A stretch of 64,000 nt of DNA from an uncultured Flavobacteriaceae bacterium (lineage in GTDB: Bacteria > Bacteroidota > Bacteroidia > Flavobacteriales > Flavobacteriaceae). The first letter of the stretch is position 1. Every line of letters begins with the position of its first letter. The notes beneath the pieces are model-generated. The model saw only the letters and a program-made list of their open reading frames with translations. It was not told the origin of the DNA and did no database searches. The stretch covers positions 79,766 through 143,765 of the forward strand of contig CAJWLL010000002.1 in assembly GCA_913043275.1 (NCBI GenBank), given 5' to 3'. Shown in pieces: positions 18,045 through 26,678 of this stretch. A program made the position numbers and the translations under genes.

Positions 18045-19025
18045 TCAAATTTTAGAGGTCTTTTCGGCATATTTTAAAGAGATTTTATTGATATCAAAGG
18101 AAAAACGCTCAAATGCCTTTTCCCATTCCAGGGCTTCCTCTTTGGAATAGGTATAGAAACCAACTCCATTTGATATGCCATTCCCCCCCTTTTTAGCGAT
18201 GTCATCTATCAATTTAGGAACGGTGGTCTGATTACTTAACTCTGGGAACAAATCTTTCATCACAGCGTGATAAGCCTTCAAACCCGTAAGGTCCATATAT
18301 CGAAAGAGTCCACAGAAAGTCATCCAATGGCCTCCATCATTTTTGCAAGCTCTGTCTACATCTTCAATAGTGGCATATCCACTCTCAACCAAGTGCATTG
18401 CCTCACGGTACATGGCGTACATGATCCTGTTTGTAATAAATCCCCTGATATCTTTTCTAACCAATGTTGGCTCTTTACCCCATTCTTTAGCGATGGAGTG
18501 AAGCTGCTCACCCATTTCTACAGGACTTTTTTCACCACATACAATCTCTAAAAATCGTGAAGTGTAGGCTGGTTCTGCCCAATGCATTCCAAAGAATCGC
18601 TCTGCTACACAAAGATGATTTTGTAAAATACTTATGGGTATGGCAGAAGTATTTGAAGTAATAATGACTGTATCATCTACATTATTTTCGATTTTGGAAT
18701 ATACTTCTTTTTTTATATTCAGGTCTTCAATTACACACTCCATAACCAACCAACATGTCCTTAAATCGGTATAGTCAGAGGTAAAGTGTATATTTTCCAA
18801 AAGTTCTGGAAGCCCCTTCTCGGTCAAACCCTCCTTCATACATTCAACCAGAGATTTTTTGACACGATTAGGTGCCTCTGAATCAATTTTCGAGTTTATG
18901 GATGATAAGGCGACGACCTTTTGGCCGTTTAGGAGTAATGCAGTTGCAATGCTACTTCCCATCATTCCAAGACCGACTACACCTATCGGAGCGCCGTTGT
19001 TCATTTTTAAATGATTTGTTTTCAT
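18045..19025 (-). CDS. 3-hydroxyacyl-CoA-dehydrogenase-family NAD-dependent oxidoreductase
   Basis: The 326-aa protein has an N-terminal Rossmann domain (GVVGLGMMG at 15-23) and a helical 3HCDH C-terminal domain. The catalytic His is in FFGMHWAEPA, with the paired Glu downstream in LEIV. The family also includes L-gulonate 3-dehydrogenase, carnitine dehydrogenase and other beta-hydroxy-acid dehydrogenases. In operon B, without CoA ligase or thiolase genes, a free beta-hydroxy acid or beta-hydroxy amino-acid derivative is a more likely substrate than an acyl-CoA. An internal ATG at residue 8 (MNNGAP) is an alternative start. It is 9 bp from the aminotransferase stop and 4 bp before the dipeptidase. 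Confidence 0.88.
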   Translation of the reverse strand: MKTNHLKMNNGAPIGVVGLGMMGSSIATALLLNGQKVVALSSINSKIDSEAPNRVKKSLVECMKEGLTEKGLPELLENIHFTSDYTDLRTCWLVMECVIEDLNIKKEVYSKIENNVDDTVIITSNTSAIPISILQNHLCVAERFFGMHWAEPAYTSRFLEIVCGEKSPVEMGEQLHSIAKEWGKEPTLVRKDIRGFITNRIMYAMYREAMHLVESGYATIEDVDRACKNDGGHWMTFCGLFRYMDLTGLKAYHAVMKDLFPELSNQTTVPKLIDDIAKKGGNGISNGVGFYTYSKEEALEWEKAFERFSFDINKISLKYAEKTSKI

Positions 19026-19034
19026 TAACCTATA

Positions 19035-20363
19035 TTATAAATCCGATGATTTTAACTCATTAAGGGTGTCTTTAGCCATCAAAATTGCATGATCAATGTG
19101 CTCTTCAGTATGAACAGACGAGATATACCAAAGCCCTCTGCCAATTACACGAATACCCCTTTGCTGAAGGCCTTGAATAAACATTTTTGATTTAGGTTGT
19201 TTATAATGTCTCAAATCCCTAAACTCCTTGATCTTTTTCAAATCACAAAAACCGGTATGAAACATTGGTCCGAGTCCTTGAACCAAAAGGTTTTGTCCAG
19301 TTTCTTGAGAAACCCTCTCCAGCCCCTGCATTAATCTCTTACCTAAACGAAATATTCTTTCATGCGTACCACTTTCCTCTAAAACTTCCAAAGTACCCAA
19401 TGCTGCAGCAATTAAAGCACAGGCAGAGTTCATTGTACCCGCATGAATAACCCTGCTATCGGCAACAAGTTGCATCCATTGTTTTTTTCCTGCAATCGCC
19501 GATATTGGAAAACCGCTGGCCATAGCTTTGGCAAATACCGAAAGGTCTGGTTTCACCCCATAGTATTGCTGTGCTCCCCCCAATGCGGTTCGAAAACCTG
19601 TTATTACCTCATCAAAGATTAATGCCATACCATATTTTTCAGTGGTTTCCCTCAAACCTTGAAGAAAATCTGGTTCAGGCAAGACACAGCCACTATTGCA
19701 CATAATTGGTTCTGTAATAATTGCAGCAATTTCGTCATGATGCTGGGCTAAAGTCTGATTGACCAAATCAATATCATTCCAAGGCAATATGATAAATTCA
19801 TCTTGAGAACCTTTAGCAATACCCTCTGTCCATGGAATAGCAAGTGGGGAGTGTCTTTCACCCATGTTGCCCTCATCTTGGGTAAGCCCCCAGGAGACAT
19901 TGTCGAGCCAACCATGATAATGACCCTCAAAACGGATAAACTTATTTTTCTTAGTCTTTGCCCTGGCAATTCGCAATGCCGTTTGTACAGCAGTTGAACC
20001 ATCCAAACAGAAACGCATCATCTCTGCAGAAGGAATATGCCGATTGAGTTTTTCCGCGAGTTCAATTTCAAGCTCGTGTTGGCCTGCAAAAAGTTGACCT
20101 TTTGACATACAAGACTCAATTCGGTTCAACACATGGGGGTGCGAATGTCCCACGATCATGGGTCCCTGGCTAAGTGTAAAATCCAAGTAGACATTACCGT
20201 CGACATCCTTAATATGAACACCAGAAGCACTTTCATAAAAAAGGGCGTGCGGATGGTTAAACTTTCTGAATTCAGAAGATACCCCGCCCGCTAAAACTTT
20301 TTTGGATCGTTCCAAAAGCTTAGCCGAATGTTCATGTTCCAAGCGTATTGTTACTTTTTCCAT
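19035..20363 (-). CDS. Class III (glutamate-1-semialdehyde-aminomutase-like) PLP aminotransferase
   Basis: A 442-aa fold-type I PLP enzyme. The ATG at 20363 (MEKVTIRL) is preferred over an upstream in-frame ATG that would lie inside the preceding gene; the preceding stop is only 1 bp away. Visible features are LAGGVSSEFRKF, the cofactor-phosphate segment GSTAVQTALR, HYHGW, Asp in DEVITGFR, and the Schiff-base Lys279 in FAKAMASG. This domain layout is that of HemL-like aminomutases and related omega/beta aminotransferases. I do not call it hemL because it sits in a catabolic operon with no other heme genes. An amino-group transfer or migration on the operon B substrate is the likely role. Confidence 0.88.
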   Translation of the reverse strand: MEKVTIRLEHEHSAKLLERSKKVLAGGVSSEFRKFNHPHALFYESASGVHIKDVDGNVYLDFTLSQGPMIVGHSHPHVLNRIESCMSKGQLFAGQHELEIELAEKLNRHIPSAEMMRFCLDGSTAVQTALRIARAKTKKNKFIRFEGHYHGWLDNVSWGLTQDEGNMGERHSPLAIPWTEGIAKGSQDEFIILPWNDIDLVNQTLAQHHDEIAAIITEPIMCNSGCVLPEPDFLQGLRETTEKYGMALIFDEVITGFRTALGGAQQYYGVKPDLSVFAKAMASGFPISAIAGKKQWMQLVADSRVIHAGTMNSACALIAAALGTLEVLEESGTHERIFRLGKRLMQGLERVSQETGQNLLVQGLGPMFHTGFCDLKKIKEFRDLRHYKQPKSKMFIQGLQQRGIRVIGRGLWYISSVHTEEHIDHAILMAKDTLNELKSSDL

Positions 20364-20364
20364 T

Positions 20365-21474
20365 TTATATCGCTGTGTTTCTTTTTCTTGCGGGGACCTC
20401 CCAAAACCCATTAAATTTTTGATTTTCAATAACTGCCAGTTGATCATAAAGGTTAACCGTCGGGCAAATATGGAACGGGATAGCTAGAAATTTTTCTCCC
20501 ACTTTGTAAATAGAAGCATCTGGAACTAAGATAACCAAGTGCTCTTCATACTGGGATAAAATCTCATACTCTGGTATATCAGCGAAAAATAGTCGAGGCT
20601 GAGGAGGATCTGAAGCGACAGCCTTATAGCCAAGGTCAAAGCACAGCGTTCTCGATGTGGGTTTTGATATGATTCGCGTTAATATCAGCGCAGCAGGTTT
20701 AAAGGGAAGCTCAGGAAAAGCTTTTCCATAACCATAATCCCATAAGAAAAATGTTCCAGGGCTGCATGATACATCAGATTTTTTGGCATAAAATGGGAAT
20801 GATGGTGAACCGCCCAAAACCAGATGAAGTTTTCTGCTCAGGCTTGCCTGGACAATGTCTTTTAGCTCCAAAAGCTTTTGAAAGATTTCCTCAGTATCTT
20901 TTTTTCTTAGTTCCTGATCTGAATCATGAACATGTCCATCGTAAGAATGAAGACCTACTATGGTCAAACCTTTAAGTTGATTTATTTTTTCTACTAAATC
21001 GGGAACTTTATTAATTGACAGACCGGTTCTATTCATACCAACATCTACATCAATATAAACTTCAACAGAGGTTCCATTAAAATAGTCAAAAAGCATTTTT
21101 GCAGAGTCGAAGTTGTCAACAACCGTGGCAAAGGATGTTGCTTGATAATAAGATTTCATTGCCGCTAAGGGTTCCATTTTATCTTCGGTCATCTGATAAC
21201 AGATAAGAGCATGTTCTGCACCCACCATTCCCAATAATTCAGCCTCGACTATTGTGCTGCATTTGAAGCTTCGAATTCCCCTTTGCATTGCCATATAAAG
21301 TGGCTCTTTGCTTTTAATAGTCTTTACATGTGGGTATAAAAAGCTGTTTTCCCCCGATATAAGTTTAAGCGCATTGTCAATGTTATCTCCTATAATACTT
21401 GGATAGACCAAAAGAGAGGGGGAGTTTATTTGATGGGAATTATTGAAATAATAGGGTGAAGTATCTGGAATCAT
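20365..21474 (-). CDS. D-threonine aldolase / D-serine dehydratase-like PLP enzyme
   Basis: A 369-aa fold-type III (alanine-racemase-like) PLP protein of the DTA/DSD1 family. Lys51 in YPHVKTIK is the Schiff-base lysine. The N-terminal barrel is followed by a beta-domain carrying the metal-site-like HICPTVNLYD near the C-terminus. Such enzymes split D-beta-hydroxy-alpha-amino acids to glycine plus aldehyde, or dehydrate D-serine-type substrates to an enamine that becomes a keto acid. The RidA gene only 2 bp upstream fits an enamine-releasing dehydratase, since RidA clears such intermediates. The exact reaction cannot be chosen from sequence. No signal peptide is present. Confidence 0.88.
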   Translation of the reverse strand: MIPDTSPYYFNNSHQINSPSLLVYPSIIGDNIDNALKLISGENSFLYPHVKTIKSKEPLYMAMQRGIRSFKCSTIVEAELLGMVGAEHALICYQMTEDKMEPLAAMKSYYQATSFATVVDNFDSAKMLFDYFNGTSVEVYIDVDVGMNRTGLSINKVPDLVEKINQLKGLTIVGLHSYDGHVHDSDQELRKKDTEEIFQKLLELKDIVQASLSRKLHLVLGGSPSFPFYAKKSDVSCSPGTFFLWDYGYGKAFPELPFKPAALILTRIISKPTSRTLCFDLGYKAVASDPPQPRLFFADIPEYEILSQYEEHLVILVPDASIYKVGEKFLAIPFHICPTVNLYDQLAVIENQKFNGFWEVPARKRNTAI

Positions 21475-21476
21475 GC

Positions 21477-21866
21477 TTATTGAGATAAACCAAAAACAAT
21501 ATCAATTTCAACTTTTATGTTTTCTCCCAAAACTGATTGAACCGTGGTTCGGGCCGGTTTTATTCCATCAAAATAGGTGGCATATATTTTATTAAATCTA
21601 TCAAAATCATTGATGTCACGAAGATGGACAGTACTTTTAATGGCATCGTTCATACTTCCACCTATTGACTCGACAATTGCCTTGATGTTGTCAAGGGTTC
21701 TTTTTGTTTCTTCTTCTATTCTCCCTAAAACAAATTTACTGTTCTTAAAATCAACAGAGGCTTGACCACTCAAGAACAACATGCCGTTTACAAGGACTCC
21801 ATCAGAGTATGCGCCTGTGACAAATTTAGGATCGCGGTCAGGATGTGTAATTTTAGTTTTTTTCAT
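21477..21866 (-). CDS. RidA-family enamine/imine deaminase (cytoplasmic)
   Basis: The 129-aa protein is a single RidA/YjgF domain of normal length. It includes GAYSDGVLVNGMLFLSGQAS, ATVHLRD-like TVHLRDINDFDRFNKIYATYF, and the signature PARTTVQ with the substrate-binding Arg near residue 107. RidA trimers hydrolyse 2-aminoacrylate-type enamines and imines released by PLP enzymes, protecting other PLP proteins. It is encoded 2 bp before the D-threonine-aldolase-like gene in operon B, which makes a direct partnership likely. It is one of four RidA-domain proteins within about 15 kb, and one of two without an export signal. Confidence 0.93.
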   Translation of the reverse strand: MKKTKITHPDRDPKFVTGAYSDGVLVNGMLFLSGQASVDFKNSKFVLGRIEEETKRTLDNIKAIVESIGGSMNDAIKSTVHLRDINDFDRFNKIYATYFDGIKPARTTVQSVLGENIKVEIDIVFGLSQ

Positions 21867-21898
21867 AAATTAATAAGTATTGCATTCTATTTAAATTT

Positions 21899-23260
21899 TT
21901 ACAAATCTTTTGATAGCCGCATCATGCCCATTTTAATTTCTTTTTCTGAGCCATCTTCCAAAAAACTACTTCTGGCCCGCCAGGTTTCATACCCTCCTTT
22001 TTTCATTTCATGAGAAGGGGGTACATATCCATCATAGGTATTCGCAAGACATATGGTAAAAAATTTTTTGTTAGCTAAATTTCTCTTAAGCCAAAGACCC
22101 GTTTCAGAAAATAATTCCGCACCAGACGCACCTATCCACTGACTTCCAATTTTCATAATCTGAACTGATGCTATATGAAAGTCAGAGTATTCACTGAGCA
22201 GTAATTGTTCTCGGGCATATAAAATTGACAGACCTTGCGCATCAAGCTTTATCCCGTCAATATTGTTTTTTTCTAAAATCATCTCAGCTTCTGAAACTTC
22301 TCTACCACTAGGTTTTCGGACTGGAATTTTTAACTCTTTGTACTTCATGTCAAGTAATGGATTTTCTTCCCAAACCAATCCTTTTAAACTTTTAGAAATA
22401 GCATCTGCAATAATTTTTCCTATCAGGTTCGCTCTTTTAAAATCGGTCTTTAATATCTGGCTTGATTTGCTAAAATCCCAAGTATTGACATCTCCACCTG
22501 TACCATAGCTCAACATGCCTATGAAATTATCCGTTGCTGAGAGATTGGAATGCATTTCATGGGCGAAAACACCATAAAAGTCAGCAGTGATCGTATCAAC
22601 ACCCCAGTCCCCTGCGTAATGAGAAGCAAAATTTGCAACTGTTGAAATCCATTCGCCGTCTAATCCTCTGATCAAAATAAAACCCACTTCATTGTCTACC
22701 TCAGCAGTAGGTCTAAGAATGTTGCGCTGGGCTCCAAACGGATTCGTTTTAACAGTATCTTTATTTTTGCTGACAGGATTATGTGCTATATGCTCTTTTT
22801 TCATAATATATCTTCGACATCTGTGATGGCCCGGAACCATTGTTTTGCCTGAAGCAATTTTTGCTGGTTTACAGTTTTCATTTGCTTTTTGTACAGATTT
22901 TAATACTAGACTCGGTAAATTCTTTCGATAGGAAATATCAACAGCACCCCCAAGGATACCAGCTACATCAGGGGCTCCGTGGGTATGCGTGCAAGCCAAT
23001 AAAATGTCCTCTTTATCAATTCCGATAGAATTGGTCACCAACAGTTTAATTTCCTCAATTAGATCTGAAGGTAAAATGCACATATCAAGCATGATAATTG
23101 CACAATGTTTTTTACCCTTTTTCAGGACAAGGCTTTTAGCATACAATGGATCACGGATAAAACGGGCATAGTGCGAAACAAAATCACCGCCTATAAGCGT
23201 ACCCTTAACAGGTGTAATTTCTTGTTTTGCAGCTCCTGCCAAAAAAACAGATGTCGGCAT
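21899..23260 (-). CDS. Neutral/alkaline-ceramidase N-terminal-domain-like hydrolase
   Basis: The 453-aa protein resembles the N-terminal catalytic region of neutral/alkaline ceramidases. It opens with AGAAKQEITP, the family's typical first strand, followed by the metal-site-like segments LDMCILP, CTHTHGAPD and SHYAGDWG. It lacks the ceramidase C-terminal immunoglobulin-like domain and has no obvious signal peptide; the N-terminus MPTSVFLAGAA starts straight into the domain. Many short bacterial members are uncharacterised, and ceramidase activity should not be assumed. An amide-bond hydrolase feeding the PLP enzymes downstream is a reasonable guess. It lies 17 bp after the transporter and 32 bp before the RidA gene. 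Confidence 0.8.
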   Translation of the reverse strand: MPTSVFLAGAAKQEITPVKGTLIGGDFVSHYARFIRDPLYAKSLVLKKGKKHCAIIMLDMCILPSDLIEEIKLLVTNSIGIDKEDILLACTHTHGAPDVAGILGGAVDISYRKNLPSLVLKSVQKANENCKPAKIASGKTMVPGHHRCRRYIMKKEHIAHNPVSKNKDTVKTNPFGAQRNILRPTAEVDNEVGFILIRGLDGEWISTVANFASHYAGDWGVDTITADFYGVFAHEMHSNLSATDNFIGMLSYGTGGDVNTWDFSKSSQILKTDFKRANLIGKIIADAISKSLKGLVWEENPLLDMKYKELKIPVRKPSGREVSEAEMILEKNNIDGIKLDAQGLSILYAREQLLLSEYSDFHIASVQIMKIGSQWIGASGAELFSETGLWLKRNLANKKFFTICLANTYDGYVPPSHEMKKGGYETWRARSSFLEDGSEKEIKMGMMRLSKDL

Positions 23261-23277
23261 CTATAGTTAATTTGAAT

Positions 23278-24597
23278 TTATTTAATGGTATGTGTTTTCA
23301 TTAAGGGCTTCCAGTGATCAATTTTATAACCATTAATGGCATAATAGAAAATATAGGCATAACAGGGTACCAAAATCAAAATGGCTAACTGCGGCCTTTG
23401 GGAATATCGATCTATAAGATCGCCAAATAATAATGGAAAAATTCCCCCACCAATTAACGACATGATCAAAATGGCTGAAGCCTTTTTGGTTTGCTTCCCT
23501 AGCCCCCTAAGCGATAATCCCCAAATCGTACCCCAGAGCATCGATGCGCTAAACCCTAATGATAACAAGGCATATATACTGTATACTCCTTCAGTAAAAT
23601 AGGTCAGACCGGTTGCCAAGAGCCCCCAAATCGATGCATATAGCAAAGCCTTGTTTTGAGAAATATACTTGGGTACCAAAACAGAAACAAACAAATATCC
23701 GAACAGCATAATGAAGAGGGTGTAGGTACTAAAATGTCGGGCAATATCCATGGGCATTTCAAGGGATTGGCTGTATATGATTATACCGTCAATTGGAATA
23801 GCCTCACAAGCCCCCGAAACGAACAATGCGAACACGCCCATAACCAAATATGGATATTCGAATAGTTTTTTCCCTCTAACCTGAAGCTCTTCTGAAGTTT
23901 TTACTTTTTCATGAGTCTCACTTATTTCGGGAAGCTTCGAATAATGAACTATTAAAGCTACAAACAGCAATATGATTGATATGATCAAGTAAGGATTGAC
24001 AATTTTTAATGCATAGGCATCCAAAGCCAATGATTTGCCAATATTATCCAATCCTTCTATTGCAATCAAAAGCTCGTCTGCATCGGCCAAAAAGACTTTT
24101 CCCAAAAGTATTAGGCAGATAATTCCAGCTATTTTATTTGCAATTCCCATATAACCGATTCGCTTGGCTGTACTTTCTATGGGACCCATAATCGCTATGT
24201 ATGGATTGGCAGCAGTCTGAACCAAGGCTAAGCCACTAGCAGTTAAAAACAAGCCTCCCAAAAACAGGGGATAAAGTCTAGAATAAGCGGCAGGTATGAA
24301 AGCTAGGGTACCGATGGACATGATACAAAGACCCAATACCATGCCTTTACGATATCCTATTTTTTCCAAGACTAATGCAGAAGGAAACGCCATCACAAAA
24401 TAGGCAAAATATGAACTGAAAGCAACTAAGGTAGCTTGAAAATTGTTAAGTTGCATACAAATCTTAAAATACGGAATCAAGATGCCGTTTATCCAGGTCA
24501 AAAATCCAAACACAAAAAAAAGGATTCCAATGATAAAAAGCGGGTAATAATATCTATAATTCCTTATATTTTCTTTTAATTTAATCACGTCTAGCAA
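23278..24597 (-). CDS. MFS transporter of the fucose-permease (FucP) type
   Basis: A 439-aa inner-membrane carrier with twelve hydrophobic segments and the FucP-family hallmark near the N-terminus: FGFLTWINGILIPYFK, then LVAFSSYFAYFVMAFPS and the loop GYRKGM. It would carry the operon B substrate by proton symport. FucP relatives transport many sugars, so fucose is not implied. The frame has no ATG near the expected start: TTG at 24597 or GTG at 24588 must serve. A promoter-like TATATTTG lies only 11 bp upstream, so the message may have a very short leader and the GTG may be the true start. First gene of operon B. Confidence 0.88.
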   Translation of the reverse strand: MLDVIKLKENIRNYRYYYPLFIIGILFFVFGFLTWINGILIPYFKICMQLNNFQATLVAFSSYFAYFVMAFPSALVLEKIGYRKGMVLGLCIMSIGTLAFIPAAYSRLYPLFLGGLFLTASGLALVQTAANPYIAIMGPIESTAKRIGYMGIANKIAGIICLILLGKVFLADADELLIAIEGLDNIGKSLALDAYALKIVNPYLIISIILLFVALIVHYSKLPEISETHEKVKTSEELQVRGKKLFEYPYLVMGVFALFVSGACEAIPIDGIIIYSQSLEMPMDIARHFSTYTLFIMLFGYLFVSVLVPKYISQNKALLYASIWGLLATGLTYFTEGVYSIYALLSLGFSASMLWGTIWGLSLRGLGKQTKKASAILIMSLIGGGIFPLLFGDLIDRYSQRPQLAILILVPCYAYIFYYAINGYKIDHWKPLMKTHTIK

Positions 24598-24607
24598 TAT
24601 ATAAAAA

Positions 24608-24615
24608 CAAATATA
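24608..24615 (-). promoter_or_regulatory. Candidate -7 promoter element for operon B
   Basis: On the minus strand this reads TATATTTG, a perfect TAnnTTTG box; the matching -33 box is weak. It is the only good box in the 249-bp gap 24598-24846. That gap otherwise holds no gene; it contains an imperfect inverted repeat TAAGT-N8-ACTTA near 24745-24762 that might be an operator. Confidence 0.4.
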
Positions 24616-24846
24616 TTATATTACTGAGTTTAATTCTGTATAACTTTATATTATAGTAGGAATATTTAAAATACTTCCTTTTGGCACCCCCTTCATTTAT
24701 TCATCAAGGTCATACATTATAGCCGAGTTACTAGCGATGGTAATATAAGTGCATTTATACTTAATTATTGATCTGAGAGATGGTTGAACTGGAGAGGAAG
24801 TAGGGTTTTTATCACTCTGGAAAAAGAAAATTGAGGGTCTAAAACT

Positions 24847-26097
24847 CTAATCCTCTCCAATAGCAACATCTAAAATTCTACCTCTTATACTCAAACGGTA
24901 AAGGTTCTTTTGTTCTCGGGTGGGATATACCCTGTTGGAAAGAAAAATCATAAAACACTTATGAATAGGATCTATCCATACTAAATTCCCGGTAAATCCA
25001 CTGTGACCAAAACTTTCTGGGGCACATTTTTCAGAGGGATATCGTTCTGAGGGGATGGTGTCCAGGGTAGGCTTATCAAAGCCTAGGCCTCTTCGGTTGT
25101 TCGTTTCAGGATAGGCACGTGAGCTAAAGAGTTCAAGAGTTTCTGGTTTTAAATATTGTTTTCCTTCGAACTGCCCACCATTGAGAAACATTTCCAGTAA
25201 TTTGGCCAATGAAGAAGCATTGGCAAACAATCCGGCATTTCCTGAAACTCCTCCCATCAGACCAGCGGCCTCATCGTGAACCCAACCGTGCACCAATGTA
25301 TTTCTAAAAAGGGAATCCTTTTCGGTGGGGACGATTTCTGCCTTTGGATAATCAAAACTGGGGTTAAAAGTCAATCGCTCTATACCCATGGGGTCGTAAA
25401 AATACCTGTCCAAAAAAGCATCAAAGGGTTGTCCACTTATTTCTTGTATCATATCTGGTAAAAGAAAAAAAAGTAAGCCTGAATAGCGGTATTGCCCAAT
25501 TTTTTCGACAGGAGTCCTTTTAATTCTTCGCATTATTTTCTTCTCATATTTTCTATGAATAAATAGAGAGTCAGTGAGATGATCAGGATAACGTTTACTT
25601 TGCGAAGGGGAAAGGGTTCTGGCTTTCATTTTTCCATTTTTACGTCTCACAGTATTCTGATGTTCAATATAGGGTAACCATCCGGCTTGGTGGCTTAGGA
25701 CTTCTCTAAAAGTGGAATTTTTTTTATTGCTGTTTTTGATAAGAGGAATGTAGTCCGAAACCTTTTGGTCCAATTCAACCTCGTAGAGTTCATATAACTT
25801 CATAAAGGCCAAGGTACTGGCCATAATTTTGGTTACTGAAGCTAGGTCATATAGATGGTGGTTTTCTACACGAACAATGGAATCATAGGTGTGGAATCCG
25901 TAGCTTTTATTCAGCCGGATGCTATCATTTTTAAAAACCAATACTTGTGCGCCTGGATAGGCTTTTTGTTGAATACCTATTTGGACAATGGAGTCAATTT
26001 TATATTCTAGAGCATCATTAAGGTTTTTTGAAAGCGTTTCTTGTCCACGAAGTAAAACAGTACTCACCATTGAAAAAAGGAAAATCACTTTTTTCAT
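24847..26097 (-). CDS. Exported serine beta-lactamase-like hydrolase (class C fold)
   Basis: A 416-aa penicillin-binding-like serine hydrolase. A hydrophobic N-terminal segment (about 3-18) acts as a signal peptide. The SxxK motif is Ser87-Val-Thr-Lys90 in LASVTK, the YxN-type Tyr205 is in YRYSGL, and the late HxG motif is HSGFTGN. Similar enzymes include esterases, D-aminopeptidases and beta-N-acetylglucosaminidase-type hydrolases; a resistance beta-lactamase is unlikely in this setting. It is the last gene of operon C, 11 bp after a RidA lipoprotein, and probably acts in the periplasm on an ester or peptide-like substrate. Confidence 0.87.
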   Translation of the reverse strand: MKKVIFLFSMVSTVLLRGQETLSKNLNDALEYKIDSIVQIGIQQKAYPGAQVLVFKNDSIRLNKSYGFHTYDSIVRVENHHLYDLASVTKIMASTLAFMKLYELYEVELDQKVSDYIPLIKNSNKKNSTFREVLSHQAGWLPYIEHQNTVRRKNGKMKARTLSPSQSKRYPDHLTDSLFIHRKYEKKIMRRIKRTPVEKIGQYRYSGLLFFLLPDMIQEISGQPFDAFLDRYFYDPMGIERLTFNPSFDYPKAEIVPTEKDSLFRNTLVHGWVHDEAAGLMGGVSGNAGLFANASSLAKLLEMFLNGGQFEGKQYLKPETLELFSSRAYPETNNRRGLGFDKPTLDTIPSERYPSEKCAPESFGHSGFTGNLVWIDPIHKCFMIFLSNRVYPTREQKNLYRLSIRGRILDVAIGED

Positions 26098-26108
26098 AAA
26101 CCTGTTTC

Positions 26109-26669
26109 TTATTCAATTTCAACAATAAGGTCAATCTCTACCGCAATATTGAATGGCAAAGACACCATTCCTACTGCAGCTCGGGTGTGTTTTCCCCTTT
26201 CACCAAATACAGCAACCATAAGGTCAGAAAAACCATTAACCACACTGGGGTGTTGTTTAAAGTCGGGATCAGCATTAACCATGCCTGTGACTCTAATGAT
26301 TCTTTTGACTCTGCTTAGATCACCCAATGTACTTTTAAGTACGCCGATTTGATTAATGCCAGTTAGTCGAGCAGCTTCGTATCCCTCCTCAATGGTAAGA
26401 TCCGATCCCACCTTACCGGTTATAAATTTTCCATCCGGTTTTTTAGGACCGTTGCCCGAAAGGAAAAGTAAATTTCCGACTTGAACAGTATTAACAAAAT
26501 TTGCAACAGGAACAGCAGGTTGGGGAAGTACGATTCCCATACTGTCCAGTTTGGCTTCCGGATTGAAATCAGATTTGACTTTAACGATTTTGTTTTGTGC
26601 TTGGGGAGACCCACAGGATACAAGGGTAAGCCCAAAACCAAAAATTAATAAATACAAAGTTTTTTTCAT
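26109..26669 (-). CDS. RidA-family protein anchored as a lipoprotein
   Basis: The 186-aa protein has a lipoprotein signal with lipobox LVSCGS (Cys19), a spacer of about 40 residues, and then a RidA domain. The domain carries VGNLLFLSGNGP, VKRIIRVTGMVNADPDF and the signature THTRAAVG-like KHTRAAVGM with the conserved Arg. Classical RidA proteins are cytoplasmic, so this one is displaced to the cell envelope. It sits 9 bp after an exported PLP enzyme and 11 bp before an exported serine hydrolase. It may deaminate imines formed outside the cytoplasm, or have taken on another ligand-binding task. The domain is of the broader RidA superfamily, and details of the active site are not decisive. Confidence 0.87.
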   Translation of the reverse strand: MKKTLYLLIFGFGLTLVSCGSPQAQNKIVKVKSDFNPEAKLDSMGIVLPQPAVPVANFVNTVQVGNLLFLSGNGPKKPDGKFITGKVGSDLTIEEGYEAARLTGINQIGVLKSTLGDLSRVKRIIRVTGMVNADPDFKQHPSVVNGFSDLMVAVFGERGKHTRAAVGMVSLPFNIAVEIDLIVEIE

Positions 26670-26678
26670 AATTTTTTT

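Noticed and set aside
19035..20363. Naming the aminotransferase hemL
   Set aside because: The resemblance to glutamate-1-semialdehyde aminomutase is real, but the gene lies in a catabolic operon without heme genes and such relatives are often other aminotransferases.
20364..20447. Longer N-terminus for the class III aminotransferase
   Set aside because: The extra 28 residues overlap the D-threonine-aldolase-like gene; ATG 20363 follows that gene's stop by 1 bp and matches the family start.
24673..24690. TTTTGGCACCCCCTTC as a sigma-54 promoter
   Set aside because: It faces the 3' end of a minus-strand gene, with no plus-strand gene downstream, and the -12 element is absent.
24598..24846. Gene or small RNA in the gap between operons B and C
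   Set aside because: No coding frame of useful length, no stable hairpin with T-run; only a promoter box and a weak inverted repeat were seen.
24847..26097. Antibiotic-resistance beta-lactamase
   Set aside because: The class C fold motifs are shared by many esterases and peptidases; the YxN motif is YSG and the context is catabolic.
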